From contig NZ_JARAJZ010000001.1 in the NCBI RefSeq assembly GCF_028765345.1, positions 248,001 to 312,000 of the forward strand: a DNA stretch of 64,000 nucleotides, written 5' to 3'. Source of the DNA: Sporolactobacillus sp. CQH2019. GTDB lineage: Bacteria; Bacillota; Bacilli; Bacillales; Sporolactobacillaceae. Of this stretch, positions 26,842 through 36,204 are shown piece by piece; position 1 is the first letter of the stretch, and the number at the start of each line of letters is the position of its first letter. The position numbers and the translations under genes were made by a program. The notes under the pieces are model-generated. The model searched no databases, was not told the DNA's origin, and was given only the letters and a program-made list of their open reading frames with translations.

Positions 26842-27982
26842 TCTCTTTCTCCCTTTCTGTTGTAACGCTTGATCTCCTCATATTGACAAAAGCAGATATG
26901 TTTATCAAAACACAGATTGAAAAAATCATAATCAGCAATGATGAGCCGCCGTAACTTATAAAGGGCAGCGTGACGCCGGTAATAGGAATGAGCCCTGTCG
27001 CAGCGCCGAGATTAATAAATGTCTGGATCGCCAGCATGCTGGAAATACCGATCGCCAACAGGCTGCCGAAGACATCCTTGCAGCGGATCGCCGTCACAAA
27101 TCCCTTAAAGACCAGATAGGCGATGCATAGTATAACAAAAAGGATACCGAGCAGCCCCAGTTCCTCGCCAATGATGGCAATGATAAAATCCGTTTGCGGT
27201 TCCGGTAAAAATCCCGTCTTTTCAATGCTGTTTCCTAATCCGCGGCCCGTCAGACCGCCGGCCGCAATGGCAACGTAGGAGTTGATCAGCTGGCGACCGG
27301 TTGTGCTCGCAACTGAAAACGGATCATAGGCGGCCTGAAATCTCTGGGTCTGATAATTAAACAGAAATTTAACAAACATCAGGCTGATAAACCCGCCCGT
27401 GGAAACAGCCAGAAAAAAGAGATGCCTGATTTTTAAGCCGGAACACAATACCATGACCGCGGAAATAAAAATAAGAATCAGAGCCGTCCCCAGATCCGGC
27501 TGCAAGGCAACCAGAATAAAGAATACCATGACAATAATAAGCGGGGGGAGCACGGATGTCTTAAAATCGGAAATGGATTTCTGCTTATTCGAGTAAACAG
27601 AAGCCAGATAAAAGATCAAAGTAATTTTCACGATTTCCGCCGGTTCAAAGCTTACCGTACCGACGCTGAACCACGACTGAGCGCTGTTTACGGTTTTACC
27701 GGCAAAATACAGCAGAACAAGCAAAACAAGCGAAACAATAATCAAAGGTTTCACGAAAGACCGATAAGCCTGATAAGGGAACAGCATACCGAAAATTCCT
27801 ACCGGAACGGCTATCAGGCACCATACAAACTGTCTGACAAAAAAATAATCCGAAGGTTTCTTAAGGACAAGATCCGCCCACACACTGCCGGCGCTGTATA
27901 CCATGATCAGCCCGAAACCGACAAGGAGGAGCATCACAACAAGCAAAGAATAATCGTAGTAGCGAAATAGTTTCTTAATCAT
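26822..27982 (-). CDS. ftsW: Septal peptidoglycan polymerase FtsW (SEDS)
   Basis: Protein of 386 aa with ten membrane helices. SEDS hallmarks are the extracellular loop WFSVGTVSFEPAEIVKITLIFYLA (containing the catalytic-loop region), QPDLGTALIL, QTDFIIAIIGEELGLLG and ITGVTLPFISYGGSSLL. It pairs with PBP2B to build septal wall. ATG 27982 follows AGGTGA; the GTG three codons upstream overlaps that element. The position next to ylaN and pyc matches the B. subtilis ftsW locus. Confidence 0.94.
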   Translation of the reverse strand: MIKKLFRYYDYSLLVVMLLLVGFGLIMVYSAGSVWADLVLKKPSDYFFVRQFVWCLIAVPVGIFGMLFPYQAYRSFVKPLIIVSLVLLVLLYFAGKTVNSAQSWFSVGTVSFEPAEIVKITLIFYLASVYSNKQKSISDFKTSVLPPLIIVMVFFILVALQPDLGTALILIFISAVMVLCSGLKIRHLFFLAVSTGGFISLMFVKFLFNYQTQRFQAAYDPFSVASTTGRQLINSYVAIAAGGLTGRGLGNSIEKTGFLPEPQTDFIIAIIGEELGLLGILFVILCIAYLVFKGFVTAIRCKDVFGSLLAIGISSMLAIQTFINLGAATGLIPITGVTLPFISYGGSSLLIMIFSICVLINISAFVNMRRSSVTTEREKENVTTLY

Positions 27983-28224
27983 GCAAGTCACCTGTTTAAT
28001 TCATTTCTCCGCGGGGCACCGAGATCACCCTTTAAAGCCGGAATCATGTCAATGCGCGGATAAGGCGTGAGCATTCAGGGCGATGCCGCAAACCGAATGG
28101 GAAGCCCAGACAGGACACGTCTGACGATCGGTCTTCCTTTCCGATCGAAAATAGGCTGCTAGTGCAAAAAAAGCCCAAACCAACCCCTTACGGAATGTAA
28201 CGAGTACAAGTTTGAGCGATTAAT

Positions 28225-28506
28225 TTATTTGTGTGTCGATGCCTCATGCAGAGCGGAAACCTGCTGCTCAAGAGAACCAAGCAGTTCTCTTCCTTCATCG
28301 GCACGAATGAGACCCAAACGAACCGCGAAATCAATTTCGCGTGATAAGCCGAACATTTGCGTATCCAGCACTTCTTCATAAAGCGGACACTGGGGCATTG
28401 TCAAATTCTCCATCTGCACCCCAATAAGCTGCAAAATTTTCTGCGCATCGGCTTTCAGCAGTTCATGGGCTTTTTCACGTTCACCTATGGCCATTCCGGT
28501 GGACAA
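28225..28506 (-). CDS. ylaN: UPF0358 protein YlaN
   Basis: Protein of 93 aa, the exact B. subtilis length. The core [34 protein letters not shown] is almost invariant in the family. The start is best placed at TTG 28506 (Met-Ser-Thr-Gly-Met), with GGGGGGA five nt upstream; this gives the family length, whereas the frame to 28533 does not. YlaN is essential or nearly so in B. subtilis under some conditions and has been connected to iron homeostasis. It lies upstream of ftsW with a gap of about 240 nt. Confidence 0.93.
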   Translation of the reverse strand: MSTGMAIGEREKAHELLKADAQKILQLIGVQMENLTMPQCPLYEEVLDTQMFGLSREIDFAVRLGLIRADEGRELLGSLEQQVSALHEASTHK

Positions 28507-28907
28507 TCTGATCCCCCCTGTCTCATTCAACATCTATGTTTAATCTTACATTCCCTATCTTGAAATTGCAAGAATAATCACGGGATAGGGAAAATGCATT
28601 AAAAAGCAAAGGATACTCTTTCTATAAACGGTAAAATGAGACAAAACATCCTCTCCGGGGCCTCTTCCGTGCCCGAATGAGCGGCGCGGAAACACCATTA
28701 ATTCTCCGAAAAGCGATCGTTTGGCACGGATGGCAGTCTATTTTTTTGAACGTTCATGCGGATGGAGCTTGATTCCGCTGAAAAAGAAGGCTATCCGGCA
28801 CGGACAGGCGGTGCATGGGTCCGATCTTTTTCTCCGGCCCGCACGAATGCCTGCGAATCGTGATGAAAATTGCCGGAAAATGCCGGATATCAGTAAAACG
28901 CCACTCA

Positions 28908-29515
28908 TCAACAGGAAAAATGCAAAATATCATTAGTAGATAGCAGAATATCGGCAGTAACGGCCAAAGCATCAATTGATGGATCCACCCACTGCCGCAG
29001 TCTATCGGTCATAGCCGGGCGGTTTTCGGTCGCTATGCATGGGTTTTCGGTCGGGGCGGGGCGGTTTTCGGTCGACATGCACAGGTTTTCGGTCAACGTT
29101 GGGCGGTTTTCGGTCGCTATGCACAGGTTTTCGGTCAGCGTTGGGCGGTTTTCGGTCGTCGCAGCCAGGTTTTCGGTCGGGGGCGTCTTTCGCGATTTTT
29201 CGAGCCGTTACGGGGATGACTTTCAGCCGGCTTTCACTTCTTTTCTTGCTCACAGCAGTTTATCGGTCGTCGCACCGGATTTATCGGTCGACATGCACGG
29301 GGTTTCGGTCAGCGCGGAGAGGGTTTCGGTCAGCATTGGGCGGTTTTCGGTCGTCGCAGCCAGGGTTTCGGTCGGGGCGGTTTTCGCGATTTTTCGCGCC
29401 GTTACGGGGATGGCTTTCAGCCGGCGTTCGCTTCTTTTCTCGCTCACAGCAATTTATCGGTCGCTGCGCACGGGGTTTCGGTCGCCGCGCCCGATTCCGA
29501 TTCTGTTGCACCTGA
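28908..29515 (+). repeat. 21-bp-period tandem repeat array, locus B
   Basis: About fourteen units of CGGTC-N11-(G)GTTT(T/A)T run on the plus strand from about 29006. The 11-nt interiors vary but alternate between two styles (ending TGCACAG or GTTGGGCG), giving 42-bp superunits as in locus A. Two near-identical blocks of about 90 bp (29174-29263 and 29369-29457) interrupt it. The leading edge (28945-28985) resembles sequence at 60252-60290. Open frames in all phases are side effects of the period. The rest of 28507-29801 shows nothing recognisable. Confidence 0.9.
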
Positions 29516-29801
29516 TCTATCAAATTGTTAGGGAAGTTATTGATCGCGGAAACGCTCTCCTTCTTGCGAAAGATTGACGGCCTCAGGAAAAACCGTTCAT
29601 CGGCTGACGGCCCAGCAGGAAAATGAGCTTAAGATACCTAATATAATGTAATGCTAAACAAAATGTCGTACAGTGCTACTTAAAATATATTCCTGGTTCA
29701 GATAAATTCAATTAGGATCAGCTTTCTAATCTGAAATATCGGAATTTGCGGTTACCCTACCAGCTAATTCTGGCAATGTTTCATGTGCATACCTTCGCCA
29801 A

Positions 29802-30134
29802 TCAATAACAGCCAACATGTTTTAACAAGCAGTGAAATATGAATGCGGATACTTCCAGCAAAATAATGATCACAATATAGAGATAAGCGTTGGACATCTG
29901 TTTAGCGATAGCTCCTCCTATCACTGGTCCGATCGCTCTTCCGGCGGTGGATGATATAGTCACAAAGCTTTGATAGGATCCTTTTTGCCCCATTGGCGCC
30001 ATTGAACGGATTATGGCCGGTATCGCCGGAAACGCAAACACTTCGTCAAAGGTCAGTAAAATAATTGCAATTAAGAAGCCCGCATACTGGCCACTGAATA
30101 TGAGAACAACGAAAGATAAAAAAGTATGCCTATA
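29802..30134 (-). pseudogene. C-terminal remnant of a major facilitator transporter
   Basis: An open stretch of 110 codons, bounded upstream by an in-frame TAA at 30135-30137, encodes membrane helices typical of the last third of an MFS drug transporter: FDEVFAFPAIPAIIRSMAP, GSYQSFVTISSTAGRAIGPVIGGAIA and two final helices. The N-terminal two thirds are absent and there is no RBS or start in a sensible place. The DNA is clearly more AT-rich than neighbouring genes, suggesting an acquired and decayed gene beside repeat array B. Confidence 0.75.
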
Positions 30135-30539
30135 TTATGTTTTATAAGTTTGGGCCACTTTCTTAATCATCTGCGATATAAGAGACTGCCTCGCAACAAT
30201 CAGCCAGGCATTCACTGTCCATAAGAAACTATACTGCTTCATTGAACTATTTAATTCAGGCAAAAGAGCTGCAGACTCGCCTGATGCAAGCGGAATCCGT
30301 TAAACAGGGGATCGGGCACCGGTATCTGCACTGGGCAGATCGCCTGCTGAACCATCCGGTTACCCATTGTTATGATTAACTTATAGTAACAGTAAAGAAC
30401 TTTTTTCCATGTCGCATTAATCCCTAAGCCCTGCGGACAGGGATGATCAGTCGGCCGGCCGGACCCTGCCTGCATCTTTCTCATAAAAAAGATGAAAACC
30501 TGCTATACTTGATAGGTAGGACAAAGGGGGTTGTGAGAT
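30135..30539. other. Gap upstream of ylaI, nothing recognised
   Basis: 405 nt without a credible gene on either strand. The left part is AT-rich like the adjacent MFS remnant and may be more decayed DNA. A TATACT hexamer at about 30503-30508 lies about 32 nt before the ylaI start and could be its -10 box, but no good -35 is visible. Confidence 0.35.
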
Positions 30540-30749
30540 ATGCGGGTCAAATGCGTTTTGTGCGGAAAAATCTGCCAGCTCGATGATCAGTCGGCAGTCG
30601 CCAAACGTCTGAGAAACCGGCCTATTCATACTTTTATGTGCGAAGATTGTTCGAAACGAATCGGCGAACGGACAAGAGCACGCTGGGCGACAGGCAAATT
30701 CACCCTTCATTTGCCTGCAAAAGGGGAAAAAAGCAGCAAAGAACGGTAA
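30540..30749 (+). CDS. ylaI: DUF2197 zinc-finger-like protein YlaI
   Basis: Protein of 69 aa. It starts MRVKCVLCGKICQLDDQSAVAKRLRNRPIHTFMCEDCSKRI; two CxxC pairs about 25 residues apart suggest a zinc site. This is the DUF2197/YlaI pattern of Bacillales, function unknown. AAAGGGGG lies 9 nt before the ATG. The basic tail may bind nucleic acid (inference). Convergent with typA across a shared terminator. Confidence 0.9.
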   Translation: MRVKCVLCGKICQLDDQSAVAKRLRNRPIHTFMCEDCSKRIGERTRARWATGKFTLHLPAKGEKSSKER

Positions 30750-30836
30750 AAATCCTTTCGCGGCGTAAGCGGCGGCGCGGATGACGGCCGGAAAAATGCC
30801 GATATGACTTTCTTTGAAATGCACGCTTTAACCATG

Positions 30837-30871
30837 AAAAAACGTCTGCAGAAAAACTGCAGACGTTTTTT
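30837..30871. terminator. Bidirectional terminator between ylaI and typA
   Basis: ACGTCTGCAG/CTGCAGACGT, a perfect 10-bp stem with an A5 loop, is flanked by A-rich and T6 runs. It ends typA on the minus strand 16 nt after its stop and ylaI on the plus strand. Confidence 0.92.
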
Positions 30872-30886
30872 CATAATCAATCGGCA

Positions 30887-32740
30887 TCAGCCGTTAAATT
30901 TCGGAATCTTGCTGCCTCGTCTCTCAAAGCGCTCGCGCTCGCCTTTATTCAGGATTTTTTTACGCATCCTGACGCTCTTCGGCGTGATCTCGCAGTATTC
31001 ATCCTCATTCAGATAAGACAGCGAATCCTCAAGAGACATTTTTCTTGCTTCTTTTAAGGTCACGGTCTGATCCTTGTTTGACGACCGGACATTCGAGGCA
31101 TGCTTGGCTTTGGTCACGTTGACGGTCAGATCATCTTCACGGTTGTGCTCGCCGACAATCATCCCTTCATAGACACTGACGCCCGGCCCGACAAACATCT
31201 CGCCGCGGTCTTCAAGAGCCGCCAGAGAGTAAGCCGTCGTCTGTCCCTGGTCCATAGAAATCAGCACGCCGTTCCTGCGTCCGCCGATCTCCTCCTTAAT
31301 AAACGGAGCAAAGTGATCGAAGGAATGATTCAGAATTCCGTAACCGCGCGTGTCGGCCATGAACTGCCGGTTATAGCCGATCAGTCCGCGGGAAGGGATC
31401 ATAAATACCAGCCGTGTCTGTCCGGGCTGCTCCTGTCTCATGTCCTTGAGTTCAGCCTTCCGTGTCCCCATCGATTCAATGACAGCCCCGACGTATTCCT
31501 CAGGCACGTCGATCTGAACAGACTCATAAGGCTCGCAGAGTTTGCCGTCAACTTCCCGGGTGATGACGCTCGGCTTCGAAACGGAAAGCTCAAAGCCTTC
31601 ACGGCGCATGGTTTCGATTAGGATCGAAAGGTGAAGTTCGCCGCGTCCCGAAACGATCCATGAATCATGCGAATCGGAATTAAGTTCCACTTTCAGACTG
31701 ACGTCGCGTTCCATTTCCGCCATCAGACGATCTTCAATCTTTCTGCTTGTGACATAGTTGCCTTCCTGTCCGGCAAAGGGACTCGTGTTCGGAAGGAAAG
31801 TCATCTTCAGCGTCGGTTCATCAATTCTGAGCGGAGCAAGCGGTTCAATTTTATCAACATCATTAATCGTATCGCCGATATCAATATCGGAGACTCCCGT
31901 GATCGCGATGATGTCCCCGGAGGCAGCCTCTTTAATTTCGGTTCTTTTAAGCGCATGGAATCCGAAAAGCTTTGTAATCCGGAATTTTTCAACGCTTTTT
32001 CCGCCGTTTTTAACCAGCGCCGCTTCCTCGCCGACCTTGATTTTGCCGCGATAGATCCGCCCGATGCCGATGCGGCCAACGTAATCGTTATAATCGAGCA
32101 TCGTTACCTGAAACTGCAGACCCTCGTCGCGATTGTCGACCGGAGCGGGTACATCCCGCAGAATCATATCAAGAACAACGCTCATATCCTGATCGACATG
32201 GTCGGGATCGGTGCCCGCAACGCCGTTAACTGCCGAAGTATAGACTACCGGGAATTCCAGCTGGCTTTCATCGGCACCCAGATCGATGAATAGATCGATC
32301 ACTTCATCCACAACTTCGCGGGGCCTTGCCATCGGCTTGTCAATCTTATTCACAACAACGATCGGTTTCAGATGTTCCTCCAGAGCCTTTTTAAGAACGA
32401 ATCTCGTCTGAGGCATACAGCCTTCAAAAGCGTCGACCAGCAGCAGCACGCCGTCGACCATTTTCATGATCCGCTCGACTTCTCCTCCGAAATCGGCATG
32501 ACCCGGGGTATCGACAATATTTATCGTATGGTCCTTGTAAGTCAGACTCGTATTCTTCGCCAGTATTGTGATGCCGCGTTCCCTTTCGATTGCGTTTGAA
32601 TCCATCGCCCGTTCATGGATCTGCTGATTTTTGCGGAACGTCCCCGACTGCATCAGCAACTTGTCGACAAGCGTTGTTTTGCCATGGTCGACGTGTGCGA
32701 TAATCGCAATATTTCTCAATTCTTCCCTGCGTTTTGTCAT
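30887..32740 (-). CDS. typA: Ribosome-associated GTPase TypA/BipA
   Basis: Protein of 617 aa, a translational GTPase of the EF-G/LepA class acting in ribosome assembly and stress growth. G1 is AHVDHGKTTL (about 15-24); the switch region is ERERGITI; G3 is DTPGHADF; G4 is NKID. Domains III and V follow, and the TypA-specific C-terminal domain ends in DDLTVNVTKAKHASNVRSSNKDQ. It corresponds to B. subtilis YlaG/BipA, next to ylaF and ylaI. Confidence 0.97.
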   Translation of the reverse strand: MTKRREELRNIAIIAHVDHGKTTLVDKLLMQSGTFRKNQQIHERAMDSNAIERERGITILAKNTSLTYKDHTINIVDTPGHADFGGEVERIMKMVDGVLLLVDAFEGCMPQTRFVLKKALEEHLKPIVVVNKIDKPMARPREVVDEVIDLFIDLGADESQLEFPVVYTSAVNGVAGTDPDHVDQDMSVVLDMILRDVPAPVDNRDEGLQFQVTMLDYNDYVGRIGIGRIYRGKIKVGEEAALVKNGGKSVEKFRITKLFGFHALKRTEIKEAASGDIIAITGVSDIDIGDTINDVDKIEPLAPLRIDEPTLKMTFLPNTSPFAGQEGNYVTSRKIEDRLMAEMERDVSLKVELNSDSHDSWIVSGRGELHLSILIETMRREGFELSVSKPSVITREVDGKLCEPYESVQIDVPEEYVGAVIESMGTRKAELKDMRQEQPGQTRLVFMIPSRGLIGYNRQFMADTRGYGILNHSFDHFAPFIKEEIGGRRNGVLISMDQGQTTAYSLAALEDRGEMFVGPGVSVYEGMIVGEHNREDDLTVNVTKAKHASNVRSSNKDQTVTLKEARKMSLEDSLSYLNEDEYCEITPKSVRMRKKILNKGERERFERRGSKIPKFNG

Positions 32741-32950
32741 TTCTTTTAACTCTCCTCATTTATTTCCAATGACTGATTATAATTAAATAATTTATTCCGT
32801 AAAATACACATGCAAATTATTTTCTCACAGAGGAAGCCTTTTTGTCAAACTATCATATTTCTTTGAAAAATTATTTCTTGGTTGAATCGGATACACGTCC
32901 GTTGTACTTTTTTCTTTCTCCGATTATGATTGTTGGTGGAGGTGCTCATT

Positions 32951-33136
32951 ATGATGAATGTTTTTCTCGCTATTCTGGCCGTTTTGGTTGTCGCCGCTTT
33001 AGTCGGGGTCGCCGGAGCCATCGCCTACGGAAACGGTCTGCTGGCTCTGCTGGCCGCTTTTGCCTTTATCCTGTTCATGTGGCTCGGATTCTTTATCAAA
33101 GCGAAACAGCAGGCGTCACGGACGCCGAAAAAGTAA
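32951..33136 (+). CDS. ylaF: Small membrane protein, YlaF/DUF5325-like
   Basis: Protein of 61 aa with two hydrophobic helices (about 3-24 and 30-51) and a basic tail ending PKK. Size, topology, the GxAIAYGN turn and position beside typA agree with YlaF (DUF5325) of B. subtilis. ATG 32951 follows GGAGGTG at 6 nt; earlier in-frame starts at 32930 overlap the RBS. Function unknown. Homology is inferred mainly from position and topology. Confidence 0.75.
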   Translation: MMNVFLAILAVLVVAALVGVAGAIAYGNGLLALLAAFAFILFMWLGFFIKAKQQASRTPKK

Positions 33137-33172
33137 GGCTGTCAGAAACAAGGCTTTACGCCGGGTCTTATC

Positions 33173-34003
33173 TTAATGCGGTTCGTTCAGAAACTTTCCG
33201 GATGCCGTCTGACGGCCGATGTGCCGCGCGATCGCCCCGTGAAGCTCGGGACCGGCGGTCAGTATCGACGTGACGGAAAGCAGATCAATCGCGGTTCCGT
33301 CTGCCCGTGTTGCGGTTCCGCCGACTTCATCGATCAGAATCAGTCCGGCGGCAAAATCCCACGGCGACAATCTCATGGTAAAGTAGGCGTCGATCAGCCC
33401 GGCGGCAACGTAAGCCAGCTCAATAGAAGCCGCCCCGTAGGCTCTGGTACCGCTGCACCTGCGGACGATATCCGTGAGAATATCCTGATCGATCCGTCTG
33501 TTCGGTTTGATCCATGTCGCGCTTAGATCAATCAGGGCGTCCTCAACAGCGACTTTTTTCAGAGGCGCAAGCCGTGTTTCGTTGCGAAAGGCCCCGTTCC
33601 CGGCAAGACAGTGAAACAGCTCGCCGGCCATCACGTCATAGATCAAGGCTGCTTTGCCGGCCCCGTTCTCGTAGACGCCGATGGATATGGCGAAAAAGCG
33701 CCGCTGCATCACAAAGTTAATGGTTCCGTCAATCGGATCGAGAAACCAGACGACGCCGTCCGTCGAACCCGGAGCATCCCCGAAGCCCTCTTCCGAAACG
33801 ATTTTATGATCTGGGTAATAGTCTTTTATCTTTCCGACCAGAAATTTCTCAATTTCCTTATCCATATTTGTAACCAGATCGTTGTGGGCACTCTTGCAGC
33901 TGACTTCAAGAGGCGCGGAGAATGACTGCTTTAATCGTTCTCCCGCCTCCTTTATCCATTCTGTCGCCCTTTTCTCAAGAATCAGCCAGTCTTTTTGATT
34001 CAT
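33173..34003 (-). CDS. Inositol monophosphatase family protein (YktC/SuhB-like)
   Basis: Protein of 276 aa. The lithium-sensitive phosphatase motifs are complete: the EE pair in IVSEEGFGD, metal- and substrate-binding DPIDGTINF (about 94-102), and LSPWDFAAGLILIDEVGG (about 222-240). Substrates in the family include inositol-1-phosphate, fructose-1,6-bisphosphate, PAP and NADP. B. subtilis YktC, from the same neighbourhood (between pdhD and yla genes), is reported as inositol-1-phosphatase. ATG 34003 follows GCGAGGGAG; the upstream extension lacks an RBS. Confidence 0.9.
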   Translation of the reverse strand: MNQKDWLILEKRATEWIKEAGERLKQSFSAPLEVSCKSAHNDLVTNMDKEIEKFLVGKIKDYYPDHKIVSEEGFGDAPGSTDGVVWFLDPIDGTINFVMQRRFFAISIGVYENGAGKAALIYDVMAGELFHCLAGNGAFRNETRLAPLKKVAVEDALIDLSATWIKPNRRIDQDILTDIVRRCSGTRAYGAASIELAYVAAGLIDAYFTMRLSPWDFAAGLILIDEVGGTATRADGTAIDLLSVTSILTAGPELHGAIARHIGRQTASGKFLNEPH

Positions 34004-34244
34004 TTGATCGCTCCCTCGCAGGCGGGTTCCCGTTTCCGCGCAAGGCGGACACTTCCAGGCCCTTCCGTGTGCTTCTTTATTACTTAAAATAGTAACGCAT
34101 TTTGCTGCAAAAAGAAAAATCACCGCCTGACTGCGATGATTAAAATGGGCTTCGGTATCGAACGGGCAGACTTTTATCTTTGTCTTCAGCCATGACGAAA
34201 AATAACAGAACGGTCAAACCTGCGGTCCGCAATCCGTATCCTGC

Positions 34245-34433
34245 TCAAATCTCCAAAAGAATCATTTCGCGCCTTAATTCTTCCAGCTTCTCTTTGCACT
34301 GTTTTATCGTCTCAGCGTCTTTTTGCTGCATCGCCCTGTGTAAAAGCGCCAATTCCGCATCAATTTCCATGCGCACAATCGGGATTCTCTTTTCGGCATC
34401 TTTCCTGTTAAGGGTTTGATTCAGTTGCTTCAT
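34245..34433 (-). CDS. Hypothetical 62-residue coiled-coil protein
   Basis: Short frame rich in Glu, Lys and Leu with heptad-like spacing (ALLHRAMQQKDAETIKQCKEKLEELRREMILLEI), suggesting one or two helices. ATG 34433 gives 62 aa. The frame can extend to TTG 34505, but no start has a strong RBS. Position between the yktC-like gene and pdhD would correspond to small genes such as ykzI in B. subtilis; I cannot confirm this from sequence. Upstream 34506-34792 appears empty. Confidence 0.45.
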   Translation of the reverse strand: MKQLNQTLNRKDAEKRIPIVRMEIDAELALLHRAMQQKDAETIKQCKEKLEELRREMILLEI

Positions 34434-34792
34434 GGCAGCCGCCACATCCCTTCCATTATCGTTTCCAAGAGAGCTTTCAAAAAAGGGACATTTAATAAAG
34501 CTCAATATTCAGTTTTCAATCGGGTTTTGCTTTAGTTTATGCTGAAAAAACGCTCATATTGCTATTAAAAATTCCTGTTTTTTCAAAGTGCCGAACCCAT
34601 TTATTCTGAAAAATCAAGCCCGCCCCGGCGATTTAAAGCACTTCGGCCGTCGCTTGCCATGAACACTCCGATGCCCGCGGATCCGCAAAGACTTAAAAAA
34701 GTTTTGATTTCATGTTTTATAAACCGCTGAATAATGGCCGGCAGGAAACAGGCGGTGAAGCAAGCCGCCCTCCGCCCGTTCCCGCCAAAAGA

Positions 34793-36202
34793 TTATTTAG
34801 CTATATGAATCGGTTTTCCAAGAACGACATCGGCCGCTTCCATAGCCATCTCGCCGAGCGTCGGATGCGCATGAATCGTCAGCGCCACATCTTCTGCCGT
34901 CATTCCGGATTCAATCGCCAATCCGAATTCCGCGATCATGTCGCTCGCATTGGTTCCGACGATCTGTGCTCCGAGAATCAGGCCGTCCGACGCACGGGCG
35001 ACAATTTTCAGAAAACCGTCCGTTTCACCCAGCGAAAGTGCCCGGCCGTTTGCCGCAAACGGGAACTGGCCGGATTTAACCTCGTAGCCCTCGTCCTTTG
35101 CCTGCTCCTCCGACAGGCCGACGGTCGCAATCTCCGGATCTGAAAAGACAACGGCCGGCATCGCACGGTAATCCACTTCTGAAGACTCACCGCCGATAGC
35201 TTCGGCAGCCACCTTTCCCTCATAGGAAGCTTTATGTGCCAGGGCGAGCCCGGGAACAATGTCCCCGATTGCATAAATTTTTTCCGATGTCGTTTTTCCC
35301 TGCTTATCAACCTTGATCAGGCCGCGTTCCGTTGTTTCGACTCCGGCCAGGTCAAGACCCAGATCTTTCGTATTCGGGCGCCGGCCGACCGTAACCATGA
35401 CATAATCCGCATCAAAAGCCTTGGTTTCTCCCTTGATCTCGGCCGTCACTTTTACGCCGGACGGTGTCTCTTCGACTCCCTTTGCCATCGCTTCTGTGAA
35501 GATTGTGACGCCCTTGGCTTTCAGCCTCTTCTTTACGGGAGCAATCAAGCGTTTGTCGAATGCCGGGAGAATCGAAGGCGTCCCCTCAAGAATGGTCACT
35601 TCGGTGCCGAAACCGGCATAGGCAGAACTCAGCTCAATGCCGATATAGCCGCCGCCGATCACCACCATCTTCTTCGGCACTTCTTTAAGGGCCAGAGCCG
35701 CGGTGGATGAAAGCACCCGGTCGCTCCATTTGAAACCGGGAATTTCGATCGGACTGGAGCCTGTAGCGATGATGCAATGGTTGAACTTGTAGCGCGTCGA
35801 TTCATAGCCATGATTGACCCGGACCACATCCGGCTCCACAAATAGTGCTTCTCCTTCTACAAGTTCGATGTTATGCGCTTTGAGAAGGCTTCTGACGCCC
35901 CCGGTCAGACGGCTGACGACCGTCCCTTTCCATTCCTGGAGTTTCAGAAAGTCCAGTGAAACATGGTCGGCCTTGATTCCGTAATCATCTGAATGCTTTG
36001 TCTGCTCAAAACGATGACTGGCTGAAATCAGTGCTTTCGAAGGAATACAGCCGACATTCAGGCAGACTCCTCCGACATGTTCTTTTTCAATAACAATGAC
36101 TTTCTGGCCAAGCTGAGCGGCACGGATCGCGGCTACATAACCGCCCGGGCCTGCTCCGATGACAACTGTGTCAGCTTCCGTCGTAAATTCCCCGACAACC
36201 AT
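34793..36202 (-). CDS. pdhD: Dihydrolipoyl dehydrogenase (E3)
   Basis: Protein of 469 aa. FAD-binding [20 protein letters not shown] (about 13-32), redox-active disulfide C47/C52 in [16 protein letters not shown]-binding [20 protein letters not shown], and the C-terminal catalytic [14 protein letters not shown]. It reoxidises lipoamide for the pyruvate dehydrogenase complex. GGAGGGG precedes the start, and pdhC ends 3 nt upstream, so the operon is tightly coupled. Confidence 0.96.
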   Translation of the reverse strand: MVVGEFTTEADTVVIGAGPGGYVAAIRAAQLGQKVIVIEKEHVGGVCLNVGCIPSKALISASHRFEQTKHSDDYGIKADHVSLDFLKLQEWKGTVVSRLTGGVRSLLKAHNIELVEGEALFVEPDVVRVNHGYESTRYKFNHCIIATGSSPIEIPGFKWSDRVLSSTAALALKEVPKKMVVIGGGYIGIELSSAYAGFGTEVTILEGTPSILPAFDKRLIAPVKKRLKAKGVTIFTEAMAKGVEETPSGVKVTAEIKGETKAFDADYVMVTVGRRPNTKDLGLDLAGVETTERGLIKVDKQGKTTSEKIYAIGDIVPGLALAHKASYEGKVAAEAIGGESSEVDYRAMPAVVFSDPEIATVGLSEEQAKDEGYEVKSGQFPFAANGRALSLGETDGFLKIVARASDGLILGAQIVGTNASDMIAEFGLAIESGMTAEDVALTIHAHPTLGEMAMEAADVVLGKPIHIAK

Positions 36203-36204
36203 TT

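Noticed and set aside
28095-28146. Hairpins CAGAC-GTGTCCT-GTCTG and CGATCGG/CCGATCG between ylaN and ftsW, as a further copy of the TCCTG-loop module
   Set aside because: Only the loop resembles the 12.9-kb module; the outer stem and second hairpin are not present in order.
29006-29500. CRISPR array
   Set aside because: Conserved parts are only about 10 bp, interiors 11 bp and mutually similar in two styles; no cas genes. CRISPR repeats and spacers are much longer.
29002-29577. Several overlapping open frames with repeats such as DRKPxxx and TENRP on both strands
   Set aside because: Same 21-bp periodicity opens all phases; no start signal or codon preference.
32741-32870. TTGACA upstream of typA as a sigma-A -35
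   Set aside because: The nearest TAAT-rich hexamer is 23 nt away, too far for a normal promoter.
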